64,000 bases of DNA from Acidobacteriales bacterium 59-55 (GCA_001897435.1 MKSV01000007.1:496001-560000); one strand, 5' to 3'; shown: positions 8,234 to 16,583, counted from the stretch's first letter. Program-made: numbers and translations. The notes: generated from the sequence alone by a model not told the origin.

Positions 8234-9073
8234 ATGAGACTTCTTATTCTGATCGTTCTTTTTATGGCGGAAGCGCTCTGCGGCTCGATGAGTGTCGCAC
8301 AGAAGAACTTTTTTGCTCAGTGGCAGGACAGGGTGCGAAAGACATCTTCCCAACAGCCGGGCTGGGCAGTGCCGGTGGTCACGCCGTCGTCCGGCATCGT
8401 GCAACTGGCTCGCGTCGATGTGCTGCATCAATGGGCTTCGACCGGCTCTTCGACGTGGAACTACGGCAACAGCAAGGGCTTCAACTTCATCCCGTACTAC
8501 AGGACGGAGATTGACGTAAACCTTCCGCCGTATGTTCAACACAACAGCCCGAAGGCGGCAGACGGCGCAGGCGACTTTTCGATGGTGCTGAAGTATCGTC
8601 CGTTCGCCGGAAACGCGGAGGGGGGAAATTACTCGACGGCCTTCCAGATCGCGGCGACCGGAGCGACGGGAAGCTATAAGAACGGAACCGCGAGAGCCAC
8701 CATCAATCCGACGCTGATCGTAGGCAAGGGGTTCGGCAGGTTCGATATTCAGTCGAGCCTGGGAGGCACCTTGCCGGTCGGCTCGGTTCACGCAATTGGA
8801 AGAACGATTGTATGGAATACCGTCGCGCAGTATCAGGTGGGCAAGATCTTCTGGCCCGAGATCGAGGTGAACTCGAACTTCTACCACCTGGGGCCGAACG
8901 ATGGAAAGAATCAGACCTTCATCACGCCGGGCCTGATGGTGAGCAGGATCAAGCTGCGCAGAGACCCGACGGACAGGCTGGGGCTGGTATTTGGCGGAGG
9001 CATGCAGATCGCTACCTCGACCTTCCATGCCTATAACCACGGCCTCGTATTGACTGGCCGGCTTACGTTTTAG
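8234..9073 (+). CDS. Putative outer-membrane beta-barrel protein
   Basis: 279 residues. ATG 8234 follows AAGGGAG. A hydrophobic N-terminus of about 20 residues ending near SVAQ reads as a signal peptide. The rest alternates polar and hydrophobic residues with many aromatic and glycine positions and ends in a phenylalanine (GRLTF), the usual C-terminal signature of barrels inserted by the BAM complex. Similar acidobacterial proteins are loosely called transporters. It is transcribed divergently from nirA and just ahead of the HemD-GAF-ANTAR regulator, so a role in nitrate or nitrite passage across the outer membrane is possible, but that is context only; no substrate can be read from the sequence. 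Confidence 0.6.
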   Translation: MRLLILIVLFMAEALCGSMSVAQKNFFAQWQDRVRKTSSQQPGWAVPVVTPSSGIVQLARVDVLHQWASTGSSTWNYGNSKGFNFIPYYRTEIDVNLPPYVQHNSPKAADGAGDFSMVLKYRPFAGNAEGGNYSTAFQIAATGATGSYKNGTARATINPTLIVGKGFGRFDIQSSLGGTLPVGSVHAIGRTIVWNTVAQYQVGKIFWPEIEVNSNFYHLGPNDGKNQTFITPGLMVSRIKLRRDPTDRLGLVFGGGMQIATSTFHAYNHGLVLTGRLTF

Positions 9074-9095
9074 CGAAAGAAAAAGGGCGATTTTA

Positions 9096-9131
9096 TTAGC
9101 GGCTTTGTGATTGTCGATACAAAGCCGCTAA
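9096..9131. terminator. 13-bp perfect hairpin between the OMP and regulator genes
   Basis: TTAGCGGCTTTGT (9096-9108), 10-nt loop, ACAAAGCCGCTAA (9119-9131). It begins 22 bp after the outer-membrane gene and ends 62 bp before the regulator start. The following bases on the plus strand (AATTATGG) are a poor T-run, so this may be a weak terminator, a leader structure of the regulator mRNA, or a dyad for a DNA-binding protein. Confidence 0.6.
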
Positions 9132-9193
9132 AATTATGGATAACAGCCCGGCTCAAAGACGTTCGCAATCGCAGTTCGGGCTGGGGGAGATGA

Positions 9194-10846
9194 ATGACTC
9201 ACGCGAGCTTTGACGGACTGCGGGTTCTATCGCTTGAATCGCGACGCGCAAAAGAGGTCGCGAAGCTGATCCGCACCTATGGCGGCGAGCCATTTGTCGT
9301 ACCCGCCATGCGCGAGGCGTCTCTCGAATCCAACGAGCAGGCGCTGGCCTTTGCCGAGGGCCTGCTGCACGGGAAGTTCGATCTGGTCATCTTTCTGACC
9401 GGAGTCGGCATTCGCTCGCTGCTGGAGATCGTTGAGACGAAATACAAGCGCGAGGAATTTCTCGAAGCGCTGCGCTCGGTCAGCATTGGAGCGCGCGGAC
9501 CCAAGCCGGTTGCCGCTCTCAAGGATTTGAAGGTGCCGGTGACGGTGACGGCGCCCGAGCCCAATACCTGGCGCGAGATGATGCACGCGCTCGAGGCAGA
9601 GTTTGGCGAGCGCCTGGGCGGGATGCGGGTAGCGGTGCAAGAGTACGGCGCGTCGAACCCCGAATTTCTTTCGGAACTGACGGTAAAGTGCGGCGAGGTC
9701 ACCAAGGTTCCCGTCTACCAGTGGGCGCTGCCCGAGGATATAGGGCCGCTGCGTGAGTGCGTTCTGGGCGTGGCCAACGCCAGTGTCGACGTAGTGTTGT
9801 TCATGACGGCCGTGCAGGTCATTCATCTCTTCCAGGTAGCCGAAGAGATGAGCCTGCGCGAAGAACTGGCGGCCGGCCTGCGCTCGATGGTGGTGGTCTC
9901 AATTGGGCCGACGACGTCGGAAGAACTGGCTCACTACGGCATCACTCCGGACTTCGAGCCGTCGCATCCGAAGATGGGCTTTCTGGTCAACGAGGCAGCA
10001 CAGTACTCCGGCAAGATTCTGGAGCGGAAACGAAGCGGCAACACGAACGCGACACCGCCTACTCCCGCGAAGGCGACTGAGCCTCCATCGAAAGTACGCC
10101 GCGTCGCTCCGTCGACGCCGAACATGGCTGGATTCCGCGATGGCCTGACCTCGATCGACTTTCTGCATGAGATCAGCAGCCGGCTGGCGGCGGCGGACTC
10201 CTTCCATGTGGTACTCGGCAGCATCGTCGACTTCGTGACGACGGTGATCCCCTGCGACTCGTGCTTTATCTATGTCATGGAGAATGACAAGCTCGTTCTT
10301 CGCGCCTCGAAGAATCCCCACGCCGATCTGGTGGACAACCTCGGGATGCATCTGGGGCAGGGAATTACCGGCTGGGTGGCCGAACACCGCGAGCCGGTGT
10401 CGATCGTCTCCGGAGCATCGAACGACCCGCGATTCGTCATGTTCCGCAACCTGCCCGAGGACCACTTCGAGGCGATCCTGTGCACGCCCATCCTCTGCGC
10501 GAGCAAGGTGGTCGGCGTCATCAATCTACAGCACCAGATGAGCTATCAACATACTGCCAACGAGATTCGTTTGCTCTCGATGCTTGGATTTCTGGTAGGC
10601 GCGGAGATCGAGCGCACACGTCTGGAGACGGAAAATCTGCAACTGGCCGGACGGCTGGAGACGCGCAAGGCGGTCGATCGGGCCAAGGGAATTCTTCAGC
10701 GCGATCTGGCGATGAGCGAGGACGAGGCCTATCGCACCATGCAGCGCGAGAGCCGCCAGCGACGCATCTCCATGCGCGAGATCGCCGACGCCATTGTGCT
10801 GGGCGACGATCTGAAGAAGTCGCAGACGGCCGCCGAACAACGATAA
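9194..10846 (+). CDS. HemD-GAF-ANTAR fusion regulator
   Basis: 550 residues; ATG 9194 follows GGGGGAG. Residues about 8-275 are a uroporphyrinogen-III synthase (HemD/HEM4) fold, starting GLRVLSLESRRAKEVAKLI. A variable linker (about 280-320) leads to a GAF domain (about 325-465; FLHEISSRLA, then GQGITGWVAEHREPV), and residues about 477-537 are an ANTAR RNA-binding domain with the family core RKAVDRAKGILQRDLAMSEDEAYRTM. ANTAR proteins bind tandem hairpins in mRNA leaders and prevent termination. HemD domains on regulators are known in actinobacterial NnaR, tied to nitrite assimilation, but with a DNA-binding output. The inferred role is antitermination of the neighbouring nir/nas genes in response to a tetrapyrrole or GAF ligand. 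Whether the HemD part is catalytic is unknown. Confidence 0.85.
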   Translation: MTHASFDGLRVLSLESRRAKEVAKLIRTYGGEPFVVPAMREASLESNEQALAFAEGLLHGKFDLVIFLTGVGIRSLLEIVETKYKREEFLEALRSVSIGARGPKPVAALKDLKVPVTVTAPEPNTWREMMHALEAEFGERLGGMRVAVQEYGASNPEFLSELTVKCGEVTKVPVYQWALPEDIGPLRECVLGVANASVDVVLFMTAVQVIHLFQVAEEMSLREELAAGLRSMVVVSIGPTTSEELAHYGITPDFEPSHPKMGFLVNEAAQYSGKILERKRSGNTNATPPTPAKATEPPSKVRRVAPSTPNMAGFRDGLTSIDFLHEISSRLAAADSFHVVLGSIVDFVTTVIPCDSCFIYVMENDKLVLRASKNPHADLVDNLGMHLGQGITGWVAEHREPVSIVSGASNDPRFVMFRNLPEDHFEAILCTPILCASKVVGVINLQHQMSYQHTANEIRLLSMLGFLVGAEIERTRLETENLQLAGRLETRKAVDRAKGILQRDLAMSEDEAYRTMQRESRQRRISMREIADAIVLGDDLKKSQTAAEQR

Positions 10847-10865
10847 CCTTCGCCGTTTTCTTGCT

Positions 10866-10890
10866 TGTCATTCCCGAAGGTAATCCGCGT
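10866..10890 (-). repeat. Family C repeat, single copy
   Basis: Reverse-orientation copy of the 'attcccttcgggaatgac' motif (here gtcattcccgaaggtaatcc), just downstream of the regulator gene. Confidence 0.6.
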
Positions 10891-10938
10891 TTCGCTCGAA
10901 TCGCCAAGCCCCCTCTGGAACAGAACCGCTCGAAACGC

Positions 10939-10990
10939 ATGTCATCTTGACCGAAGGCCTGAAGGGCCGCAACGGAGAGACCCCTGTATT
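10939..10990 (-). repeat. Family B hairpin repeat
   Basis: Reverse-orientation copy with conserved ends (tgtcatcttgacc and ggagagacccctgtatt) and a central stem GGCC/GGCC. It lies between the regulator and modC, both of which are transcribed toward it. Confidence 0.7.
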
Positions 10991-11035
10991 GCCATTTGCC
11001 GAACCCGCGCTTTGTCCATGATGCGGAGGCTCGAT

Positions 11036-11788
11036 TCAAGCCTTGCGAACGCCCCCGCCCGAGAGTTGATCGAGCAGCCGTTCCCGTTCTTCGGCCAGCA
11101 CCGCTTCCACAGGCCCCTGCTGCAGGACTCGACCATCGGCGAACTTGATGACCTCGGCTCCCAACTGAAATGCCTCGCCCACGTCGTGAGTCACCGACAG
11201 CACCGGGGTGTGCGTCTCGGCGAGCCAACTCCGCAGGTCCCGCAGCAGATCGTCGCGCAAGCGAAGGTCCAGCCCGGCGAACGGCTCGTCGAGCAGCAGC
11301 AGACCGCTGCCGCCCAGCGTCGTCGCCGACGCGGCGGCGCGAGCTACCGCCGTTCGCTGCCGCTCTCCTCCCGAGAGCTTCCACGGCATCGTCTCCGCCA
11401 GCCTCTCCAGATGAAACCGCTGCAAGGTTTCATCGACGACTTCCATGGCGGCGGGTGGAACGCCGTAAGCGATGTTCTCCTGCACCGTCATATTGGGGAA
11501 GAGCGTCGCTACCTGTGCGGCGAGCCGGACGCCGCGCCGATGCGCGGGCATATAGATCCCTTCGGTGCGATCGAACAAGACCCTGGCCGGCGCGAATCCC
11601 AGAACGATTCGCCCTGTCGCCGGACGCATCAGGCCGGCGATCGCCCGCAGCACCGTCGTCTTTCCGCTGCCCGATGGGCCAAACAGGACCGTCCACGGCC
11701 GGGTCAGCTCGAAGGCCGCATCGAAGGCGAGCGTGCCCTGCCGATGCTGCATCGTGAGACTCAGGTGCGTCGGCTCAGACAAGTTCAC
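11036..11788 (-). CDS. modC: Molybdate ABC transporter ATP-binding protein
   Basis: 250 residues with Walker A GPSGSGKTT, signature LSGGERQRTAVARA, Walker B LLLLDEPFAGLD and switch histidine in SVTHD. It hydrolyses ATP to drive molybdate import through ModB. The protein ends soon after the nucleotide-binding domain, so the C-terminal MOP (molybdate-sensing) domain of E. coli ModC is missing. It overlaps modB by 14 bp. Specificity is inferred from the adjacent ModB and ModA; tungstate or sulfate-type transport would look similar. A molybdate supply fits the molybdoenzymes nearby (nitrate reductase, MsrP). Confidence 0.85.
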   Translation of the reverse strand: MNLSEPTHLSLTMQHRQGTLAFDAAFELTRPWTVLFGPSGSGKTTVLRAIAGLMRPATGRIVLGFAPARVLFDRTEGIYMPAHRRGVRLAAQVATLFPNMTVQENIAYGVPPAAMEVVDETLQRFHLERLAETMPWKLSGGERQRTAVARAAASATTLGGSGLLLLDEPFAGLDLRLRDDLLRDLRSWLAETHTPVLSVTHDVGEAFQLGAEVIKFADGRVLQQGPVEAVLAEERERLLDQLSGGGVRKA

Positions 11789-12449
11789 CTCGCCCCAGCC
11801 CGCTGCCGCGCCGCGAATAGATCACAATTAATGCCGCCAGCGAGATAATCACCAACGCCAGCGCCGTCCGGTTGGCGGCGGCGTAGTTGAAGTCCTGCAC
11901 CTGATCGTAGAGCGAGATGGAGAGCGTCTGCGTCGCGCCGGGGATGTTGCCGCCCAGCATCAGCACCACGCCAAACTCGCCCACCGTGTGCGTGAACGCC
12001 AGCACCGCGCTGGTCAGCAGGGAGCCGCGCGTCAAGGGCATCACCACGGTGCGAAAGGTTCGCCACGGCGAAGCTCCCAGGCCCGCCGCCGCTTCTGTAT
12101 ATCCGCGGTCCACCGATCCGAATCCCGCCACCAGCGGCTGCACCGCGAAGGGCAGGCTATAGATCACCGATCCCACCAGCAGGCCGGAGAAGCTGAATGC
12201 CAGCGAGTGTCCGAAGAGACGGATCAGCAGCCGCCCCGGAGCCGTCAACGGCCCGAGCATCACCAGCAGATAGAATCCCACCACGGTTGGCGGCAGCACC
12301 AGCGGCAACGCGACCAGCGCCTGTACGACGGCCCGCCCCGCGCCTCTGCCCGAGGCGATCCACCACGCCAGCGGAAGCCCGGCCACCAGCAGAATCGCAG
12401 TGGTGCCGGCAGCCAGTCGCAACGTCAGCCAAAGCGCCTCAAAATCCAT
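11775..12449 (-). CDS. modB: Molybdate ABC transporter permease
   Basis: 224 residues, about five membrane helices, with the ModB-type cytoplasmic loop GEFGVVLMLGGNIPG that docks on the ATPase. First gene of modBC as read here; the 3' end overlaps modC by 14 bp. The binding-protein gene modA lies upstream on the same strand, separated by an unrelated small gene and a parS-like site, so the usual modABC operon is split. Confidence 0.87.
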   Translation of the reverse strand: MDFEALWLTLRLAAGTTAILLVAGLPLAWWIASGRGAGRAVVQALVALPLVLPPTVVGFYLLVMLGPLTAPGRLLIRLFGHSLAFSFSGLLVGSVIYSLPFAVQPLVAGFGSVDRGYTEAAAGLGASPWRTFRTVVMPLTRGSLLTSAVLAFTHTVGEFGVVLMLGGNIPGATQTLSISLYDQVQDFNYAAANRTALALVIISLAALIVIYSRRGSGLGRGELV

Positions 12450-12607
12450 ACAGCGCCAGTCTACCGTTTTAGGGCTCGCAATCCCGGGCGGGTTCAGATT
12501 GAAGAGAGAGAAATGCTGCCGGGTGAGCTTGCGTCTCTATTTTGAAGCATCAATTTTCGGCAGGTTGGAGCAAAAAAGTTTGCGAATTTTAGCATAAATT
12601 TGTCAAT

Positions 12608-12623
12608 TGTTCCACGTGGAACA
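12608..12623. promoter_or_regulatory. parS: parS-like ParB binding site
   Basis: TGTTCCACGTGGAACA, a perfect 16-bp palindrome identical in its core to parS sites known from pseudomonads and close to the general consensus TGTTTCACGTGAAACA. It sits in the gap between modB and the small nuclease-like gene. ParB loads at such sites for chromosome segregation, and they cluster near the replication origin. I saw only this copy in the window. Confidence 0.75.
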
Positions 12624-12645
12624 TTCGGTGGTGGGTCAGGTCCAA

Positions 12646-13122
12646 TTATTTCGGTAAGGTTTTCCACTCGCCATATGGCGATACCGAATATGGCGAAGCC
12701 ACGTTGAAGGCGAATCCCGTCACACGGTAATCGTCTGCTTTACTTCGCTTGTTCAAATTATCCTGAATGAGTTGCATTGTCTGTTGCTGTGTCATGATGA
12801 AGAACTGGTTCGGTTCATTTTGAGGCACATAGGCAAGCACGTAGTACAGGTCTTCCCGTTGAAGCTTTCGGTTGATAAGCCAGGGATTCTTCCGATATAG
12901 CCCCTTCACATCTACGAGGAACATTTTTTTCGCTATCGGACTAACGACCATGAGATCTGCAACGGGTGTCGTATGTCCAGAGGTGAAGGCAACCTCATAG
13001 CCTCGCTTGCACAGCTCGCTTGCTACAGCAAATTGTGCAGCCCACTGGGTTTGGTGGCCCCGATCCTTTATGCCAGTCGATTTCACCGCAGTCGACAATC
13101 CTTGATTCTTCATGGGAGCCAT
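12646..13122 (-). CDS. Small PD-(D/E)XK nuclease-like protein, function unknown
   Basis: 158 residues; ATG 13122 follows AAGGTGAG. The N-terminal helix has GHQTQWAAQFAVASELCKR, then a short strand region with ADLMVVS and FLVDVKG. The spacing of Asp in ADL and the D-x-K of VDVKG matches the PD-(D/E)XK nuclease core (acidic, then E/D-x-K), as in small resolvase-like or restriction-like proteins. The codon usage and base composition look more AT-rich than the neighbours, which hints at acquisition. It interrupts the molybdate transporter genes between modA and modB. It could be a DNA repair or defence nuclease, or an inactive relative; nothing adjacent tells which. Confidence 0.6.
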   Translation of the reverse strand: MAPMKNQGLSTAVKSTGIKDRGHQTQWAAQFAVASELCKRGYEVAFTSGHTTPVADLMVVSPIAKKMFLVDVKGLYRKNPWLINRKLQREDLYYVLAYVPQNEPNQFFIMTQQQTMQLIQDNLNKRSKADDYRVTGFAFNVASPYSVSPYGEWKTLPK

Positions 13123-13226
13123 CGTACGCTCACCTTGCCAGGGGACGAATGCCGGCCCCTTTGCCGAATTTCAGGGGGACCGGCGTATCTTTTCGAGCCT
13201 GAATGAAGCATCAAACAGGCAACAGC

Positions 13227-13274
13227 GAAATACAGAGGTCTCTCCACTTCGCTTCGCTCCGGTCGAGATGGCGT
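13227..13274 (+). repeat. Family B hairpin repeat
   Basis: Copy beginning gaaatacagaggtctctcc and ending ggtcgagatggcg, between the nuclease-like gene and modA. The centre (cgcttcgc) is short. Confidence 0.7.
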
Positions 13275-13311
13275 GGCCTTGTGGAGTGGCGGCACAAAAA
13301 GGAAGATCGGA

Positions 13312-14247
13312 TTATCTCACCGCCGCCAGCCCCAGGTTGCTGAGGTTTCCCTGTACGGCGGGTGTCAATAGCCAGTCGAGGAAGGCGTGCGCGTCGGCGC
13401 GTTTGTCTGACTTTGCCATCACCACGGCGCACTGCCGCAGCTCCGGGTAGACGGTGGGCACTCGAACGTAGGTTCCAATCTGCTTGAAGTGCTCCGTGCT
13501 TGCGGCGGTCAATGAGATCAGGCCAAGCTGCGCGTTCCCGGACTCGGCGAACTGTGCCGCCTGGGCGATGTTCTCGGCGACCACCAGCTTTGCCGAGACC
13601 TGATCGTAGATCTTCAGCTTTTTCAGCGCGGCCACCGCTGCACGGCCATAGGGAGCGTGAAGCTCGTTGGCGATGGCGATACGCTTCACGCGCGGGTCGG
13701 TCAGGCGATCCATGCTGAGCGGCTGCAAGGGAGAGTCCTTGCGCGCCCACAGGACGAGCGCGCCCTTCGCATAAGCGACCGGAGCCTTCATATCTGCCAG
13801 CCCGGCGGCGACGACTTTTTCCGGGAAGACGAAATCTGCCGCGAGGAAGATGTCCATCGGCGCGCCGTTCAGAATCTGCGTGGTCAATGTTGCGGAGGAA
13901 CCGTAGCTGACCACCAGCTTGATTCCGGTGGCGTGCTCATAGGCCGTGGCCAGGGTCGGCATCACCGGTTGCAGGTCGGCCGCCGCCGCTACATGCAGCT
14001 CCTTCTGTGCCTGCGCTGTCCCTGCTACGAAGAACCCGCTTAGCACGGTCAGACAGATAAGTAGCTTAAAAGCGGTCCAGAAACTGTGCTTGCCTGTGAG
14101 GGAGCGGTGCTGGCATGAGGGGAAAAGCGAAATACAGGGGTCTCTCCACTGCGCCGCGCGATAAAGCCGCGCGGCTCCGGTCGAGATGACGTGTGTTTGG
14201 GTTGGGCAAGAGATTTTTTTATAGTTTATGGAGAGGTTCTTCTTCAT
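13312..14247 (-). CDS. modA: Molybdate-binding periplasmic protein with a repeat-derived N-terminus
   Basis: The conserved protein begins near residue 60 with a signal peptide (FKLLICLTVLSGFFVAGTAQAQ) followed by the ModA fold (ELHVAAAADLQPV, SYGSSATLTTQI, GAPMDIFLAAD). It captures molybdate for ModBC. The start is a problem: the only in-frame ATG is at 14247, and no ATG, GTG or TTG follows until inside the signal peptide core. The intervening codons 14192-14129 are a family B repeat read as protein (HVISTGAARLYRAAQWRDP). So either ModA is made with a roughly 55-residue extension, or a non-standard codon near 14105 is used, or the insertion damaged the gene. The 3' part is intact. Confidence 0.8.
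   Translation of the reverse strand: MKKNLSINYKKISCPTQTHVISTGAARLYRAAQWRDPCISLFPSCQHRSLTGKHSFWTAFKLLICLTVLSGFFVAGTAQAQKELHVAAAADLQPVMPTLATAYEHATGIKLVVSYGSSATLTTQILNGAPMDIFLAADFVFPEKVVAAGLADMKAPVAYAKGALVLWARKDSPLQPLSMDRLTDPRVKRIAIANELHAPYGRAAVAALKKLKIYDQVSAKLVVAENIAQAAQFAESGNAQLGLISLTAASTEHFKQIGTYVRVPTVYPELRQCAVVMAKSDKRADAHAFLDWLLTPAVQGNLSNLGLAAVR
14129..14192 (+). repeat. Family B hairpin repeat inside the modA 5' region
   Basis: Conserved ends around a perfect 8-bp stem GCCGCGCG/CGCGCGGC. It lies within the only available modA reading frame, ahead of the signal peptide. Confidence 0.8.
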
Positions 14248-14289
14248 CTTTGGCTCGCTCCGCTCGATTACGGTAACCTAGAGAGAACA

Positions 14290-15681
14290 ATGAAAGCTGC
14301 AACTCATAATCTTAGATGTACAGAGTGCGGGGCCGTGATTACCGGCGACGCCGTTAACAGCATATTCCGCTGCCCGGACTGCAACGGCCTCTACGACGTC
14401 ATCTATCCCTGGTCGCCGAACGGCTCGACCGCGATCTCGAACGACAATCTGCCCAATGCCAGCGCGCTTCGCTGGCTCTGGCAGGAGCGCCGCACTTCGA
14501 CCCTGCCGGTCGATCAAAGCGGCGTCTGGCGCTTCCGCGACCTGCTTCCCATCGTCGAAGACCCGGAAAATATCGTTACCCTGCGTGAGGGCAACACGCC
14601 GCTCTACGAGATGCCGCGCTGCGCCAAGGCCGTCGGCCTGGACTGGCTGCTGGCCAAGCATCAGGGCATGAATCCGACCGGCTCCTTTAAAGATACCGGC
14701 ATGACGGCAGCGCTTTCGGTCGCCGCCGACCGCAAGTTCGAGTGGGTCGCCTGCGCGTCGACGGGCAATACCTCGGCTGCCATGGCCGCTTATGCCGCCC
14801 GCGCCGGGCTGCGCTGCATCGTCTTTATTCCCGAGGGCAAGATCGCGTGGGGCAAGCTCTCGCAGTCGATGGACTACGGCGCGTTCACGGTTCAGCTCAA
14901 GACGGACTTCGATGGCTGCGTCCGCATTCTTACGGATCTGGTAACGCGCTTTCCTATCTACCTGCTCAACTCGGTGAATCCTTATCGCCTTGAAGGGCAG
15001 AAGACGCCCGCCTTCGAGATTCTCGAACAGCTCGACTGGCAGGTGCCCGACCATATCATCGTTCCCGGCGGCAACCTGGCAAACTCCTCCGCGCTGGGCA
15101 AGGGCTTCATCGAGATGCACCGGCTTGGGCTGATCCAACGGATTCCGAAGGTCAGCATTATTCAGGCCGAGGGTGCTAATCCTCTTTACCGCTGGTTCAT
15201 TGATGAGAACCGCGTGATGCGGCCGGTCAAGGCCGACACCCGAGCCACGGCGATCCGCATTGGCAATCCCGCCTCGTGGCGCAAGGCTGCTAACGTCATC
15301 GACGCGCTCGGGGGTTGGTGTGAGCAGGTCTCAGAGCAGGAGATTGCTCTGGCGAAGGCCCAGATCGGCGCGGAGGGAATCGGCTGCGAACCGGCATCGG
15401 CCGTCACCTTTGCGGGGCTGAAGAAGCTGGTTGCGCTGGGGAAGGTTCAGCGCGAGGAACGCACCGTTCTGATTTTGACCGGGCATACACTCAAGGACTC
15501 GCAGTACACCATCGACTACCATCGCGGGGAACTGTTGACCGAGGCCGAGAAGGCGCAGATCGGCGAGGCAGATCAGGCCCGGCATGAGGCTTTGCGAAAG
15601 CCTCCGATCGTCCTCGAAGCCGACTCCGATGTCGTCCTTCATGCGCTTGAATCGCACATGAAGATGACCCAGCACGTATGA
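14290..15681 (+). CDS. thrC: Threonine synthase
   Basis: 463 residues from ATG 14290 (AGAGAG upstream). An N-terminal zinc ribbon (CTEC at about 11-14, CPDC at about 30-33) precedes the PLP-dependent fold, with the PLP lysine in NPTGSFKDTG and the phosphate-binding loop STGNTSA. It converts O-phosphohomoserine to threonine. thrB follows with a 4-bp ATGA overlap, so the last two steps of threonine synthesis are translationally coupled. The gene starts only 43 bp from the modA frame on the other strand, so the promoter region is short or shared. Confidence 0.95.
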   Translation: MKAATHNLRCTECGAVITGDAVNSIFRCPDCNGLYDVIYPWSPNGSTAISNDNLPNASALRWLWQERRTSTLPVDQSGVWRFRDLLPIVEDPENIVTLREGNTPLYEMPRCAKAVGLDWLLAKHQGMNPTGSFKDTGMTAALSVAADRKFEWVACASTGNTSAAMAAYAARAGLRCIVFIPEGKIAWGKLSQSMDYGAFTVQLKTDFDGCVRILTDLVTRFPIYLLNSVNPYRLEGQKTPAFEILEQLDWQVPDHIIVPGGNLANSSALGKGFIEMHRLGLIQRIPKVSIIQAEGANPLYRWFIDENRVMRPVKADTRATAIRIGNPASWRKAANVIDALGGWCEQVSEQEIALAKAQIGAEGIGCEPASAVTFAGLKKLVALGKVQREERTVLILTGHTLKDSQYTIDYHRGELLTEAEKAQIGEADQARHEALRKPPIVLEADSDVVLHALESHMKMTQHV

Positions 15682-16583
15682 CGGCGACTGCGAGCCCTCT
15701 GCATCTTCGCCTGCCGGCGACCTCGGCCAACCTCGGCCCGGGCTTCGACGCCCTGGGGCTGGCGATGGCGTTTTATCTCACCATCGACGCCGTGGCTGCG
15801 GACGACTTTCATATTGAGGCAAGGGGACGGAACGCCGATCTTTGCGGCGACGCCGGCAACAGCCTGATTCTCACGACTTATGCCAGCGTGCTAGGGGCGA
15901 ACGGTCGTCCGGTCACACCGCTTCATCTTGACCTCGACAATCAAATTCCGCTGGGAATGGGCTGCGGCTCGAGCGCGGCTGCGCTGCTGACCGGGGTTCT
16001 GCTGGCCGATCATTTCGGGGATATTGGCTGGACGGACCAGCAGATTCTTGAAGAAGCCTGCCGCCGCGAGGGGCATCCGGACAATGTCGCTGCCTGTTTC
16101 TTGGGCGGGATGACGGCTTCATCCGAAGTTGAAGGCCATGTTGTTACAGCTACTTGCGGTAAGAACCTCGCGTGGAGCTTCTTTGTTGCGCTGCCGTCGG
16201 CCAGTCTTGCAACGGAAAAGGCGCGGGCGCTGCTGCCGCCGAGCTATAGCCGGGCCGATGCGGTTGCGAATGTGCAGAATACGGCGCTGCTGGTCTCCGC
16301 GTTCGCGCTCGACCGCGGCGACCTGCTGCGCACGGCGATGCAGGACCGCATCCACCAGCCTTACCGGATGGAGGCCTGTCCGCTGCTGCCCCGTCTGCTG
16401 CCGCTGGCTGGAAGTCGCGGTGTGCTTGGAGTTGCCCTGAGCGGGGCAGGGCCGTCGGTGCTCGTGATCGCGGAGAGCGGCGCGGCCGATGCTTTACCCG
16501 GCATCATTCGAGCGGCTGCGGGCGATCCCGGGCTGGAGATCATCCAGACTACGATTGCCGGGGGCGCTTTCGTTCAGAGGTAA
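15678..16583 (+). CDS. thrB: Homoserine kinase
   Basis: 301 residues. GHMP kinase: N-terminal LPATSANLGPGFDALGLA and the ATP loop PLGMGCGSSAAAL, C-terminal GGAFV. It phosphorylates homoserine, feeding ThrC. ATG overlaps the thrC stop. A strong intrinsic terminator follows about 100 bp downstream. Confidence 0.95.
   Translation: MTATASPLHLRLPATSANLGPGFDALGLAMAFYLTIDAVAADDFHIEARGRNADLCGDAGNSLILTTYASVLGANGRPVTPLHLDLDNQIPLGMGCGSSAAALLTGVLLADHFGDIGWTDQQILEEACRREGHPDNVAACFLGGMTASSEVEGHVVTATCGKNLAWSFFVALPSASLATEKARALLPPSYSRADAVANVQNTALLVSAFALDRGDLLRTAMQDRIHQPYRMEACPLLPRLLPLAGSRGVLGVALSGAGPSVLVIAESGAADALPGIIRAAAGDPGLEIIQTTIAGGAFVQR

Noticed and set aside
13312-14247. Calling modA a pseudogene
   Set aside because: The mature protein is complete and uninterrupted; only the start is doubtful.
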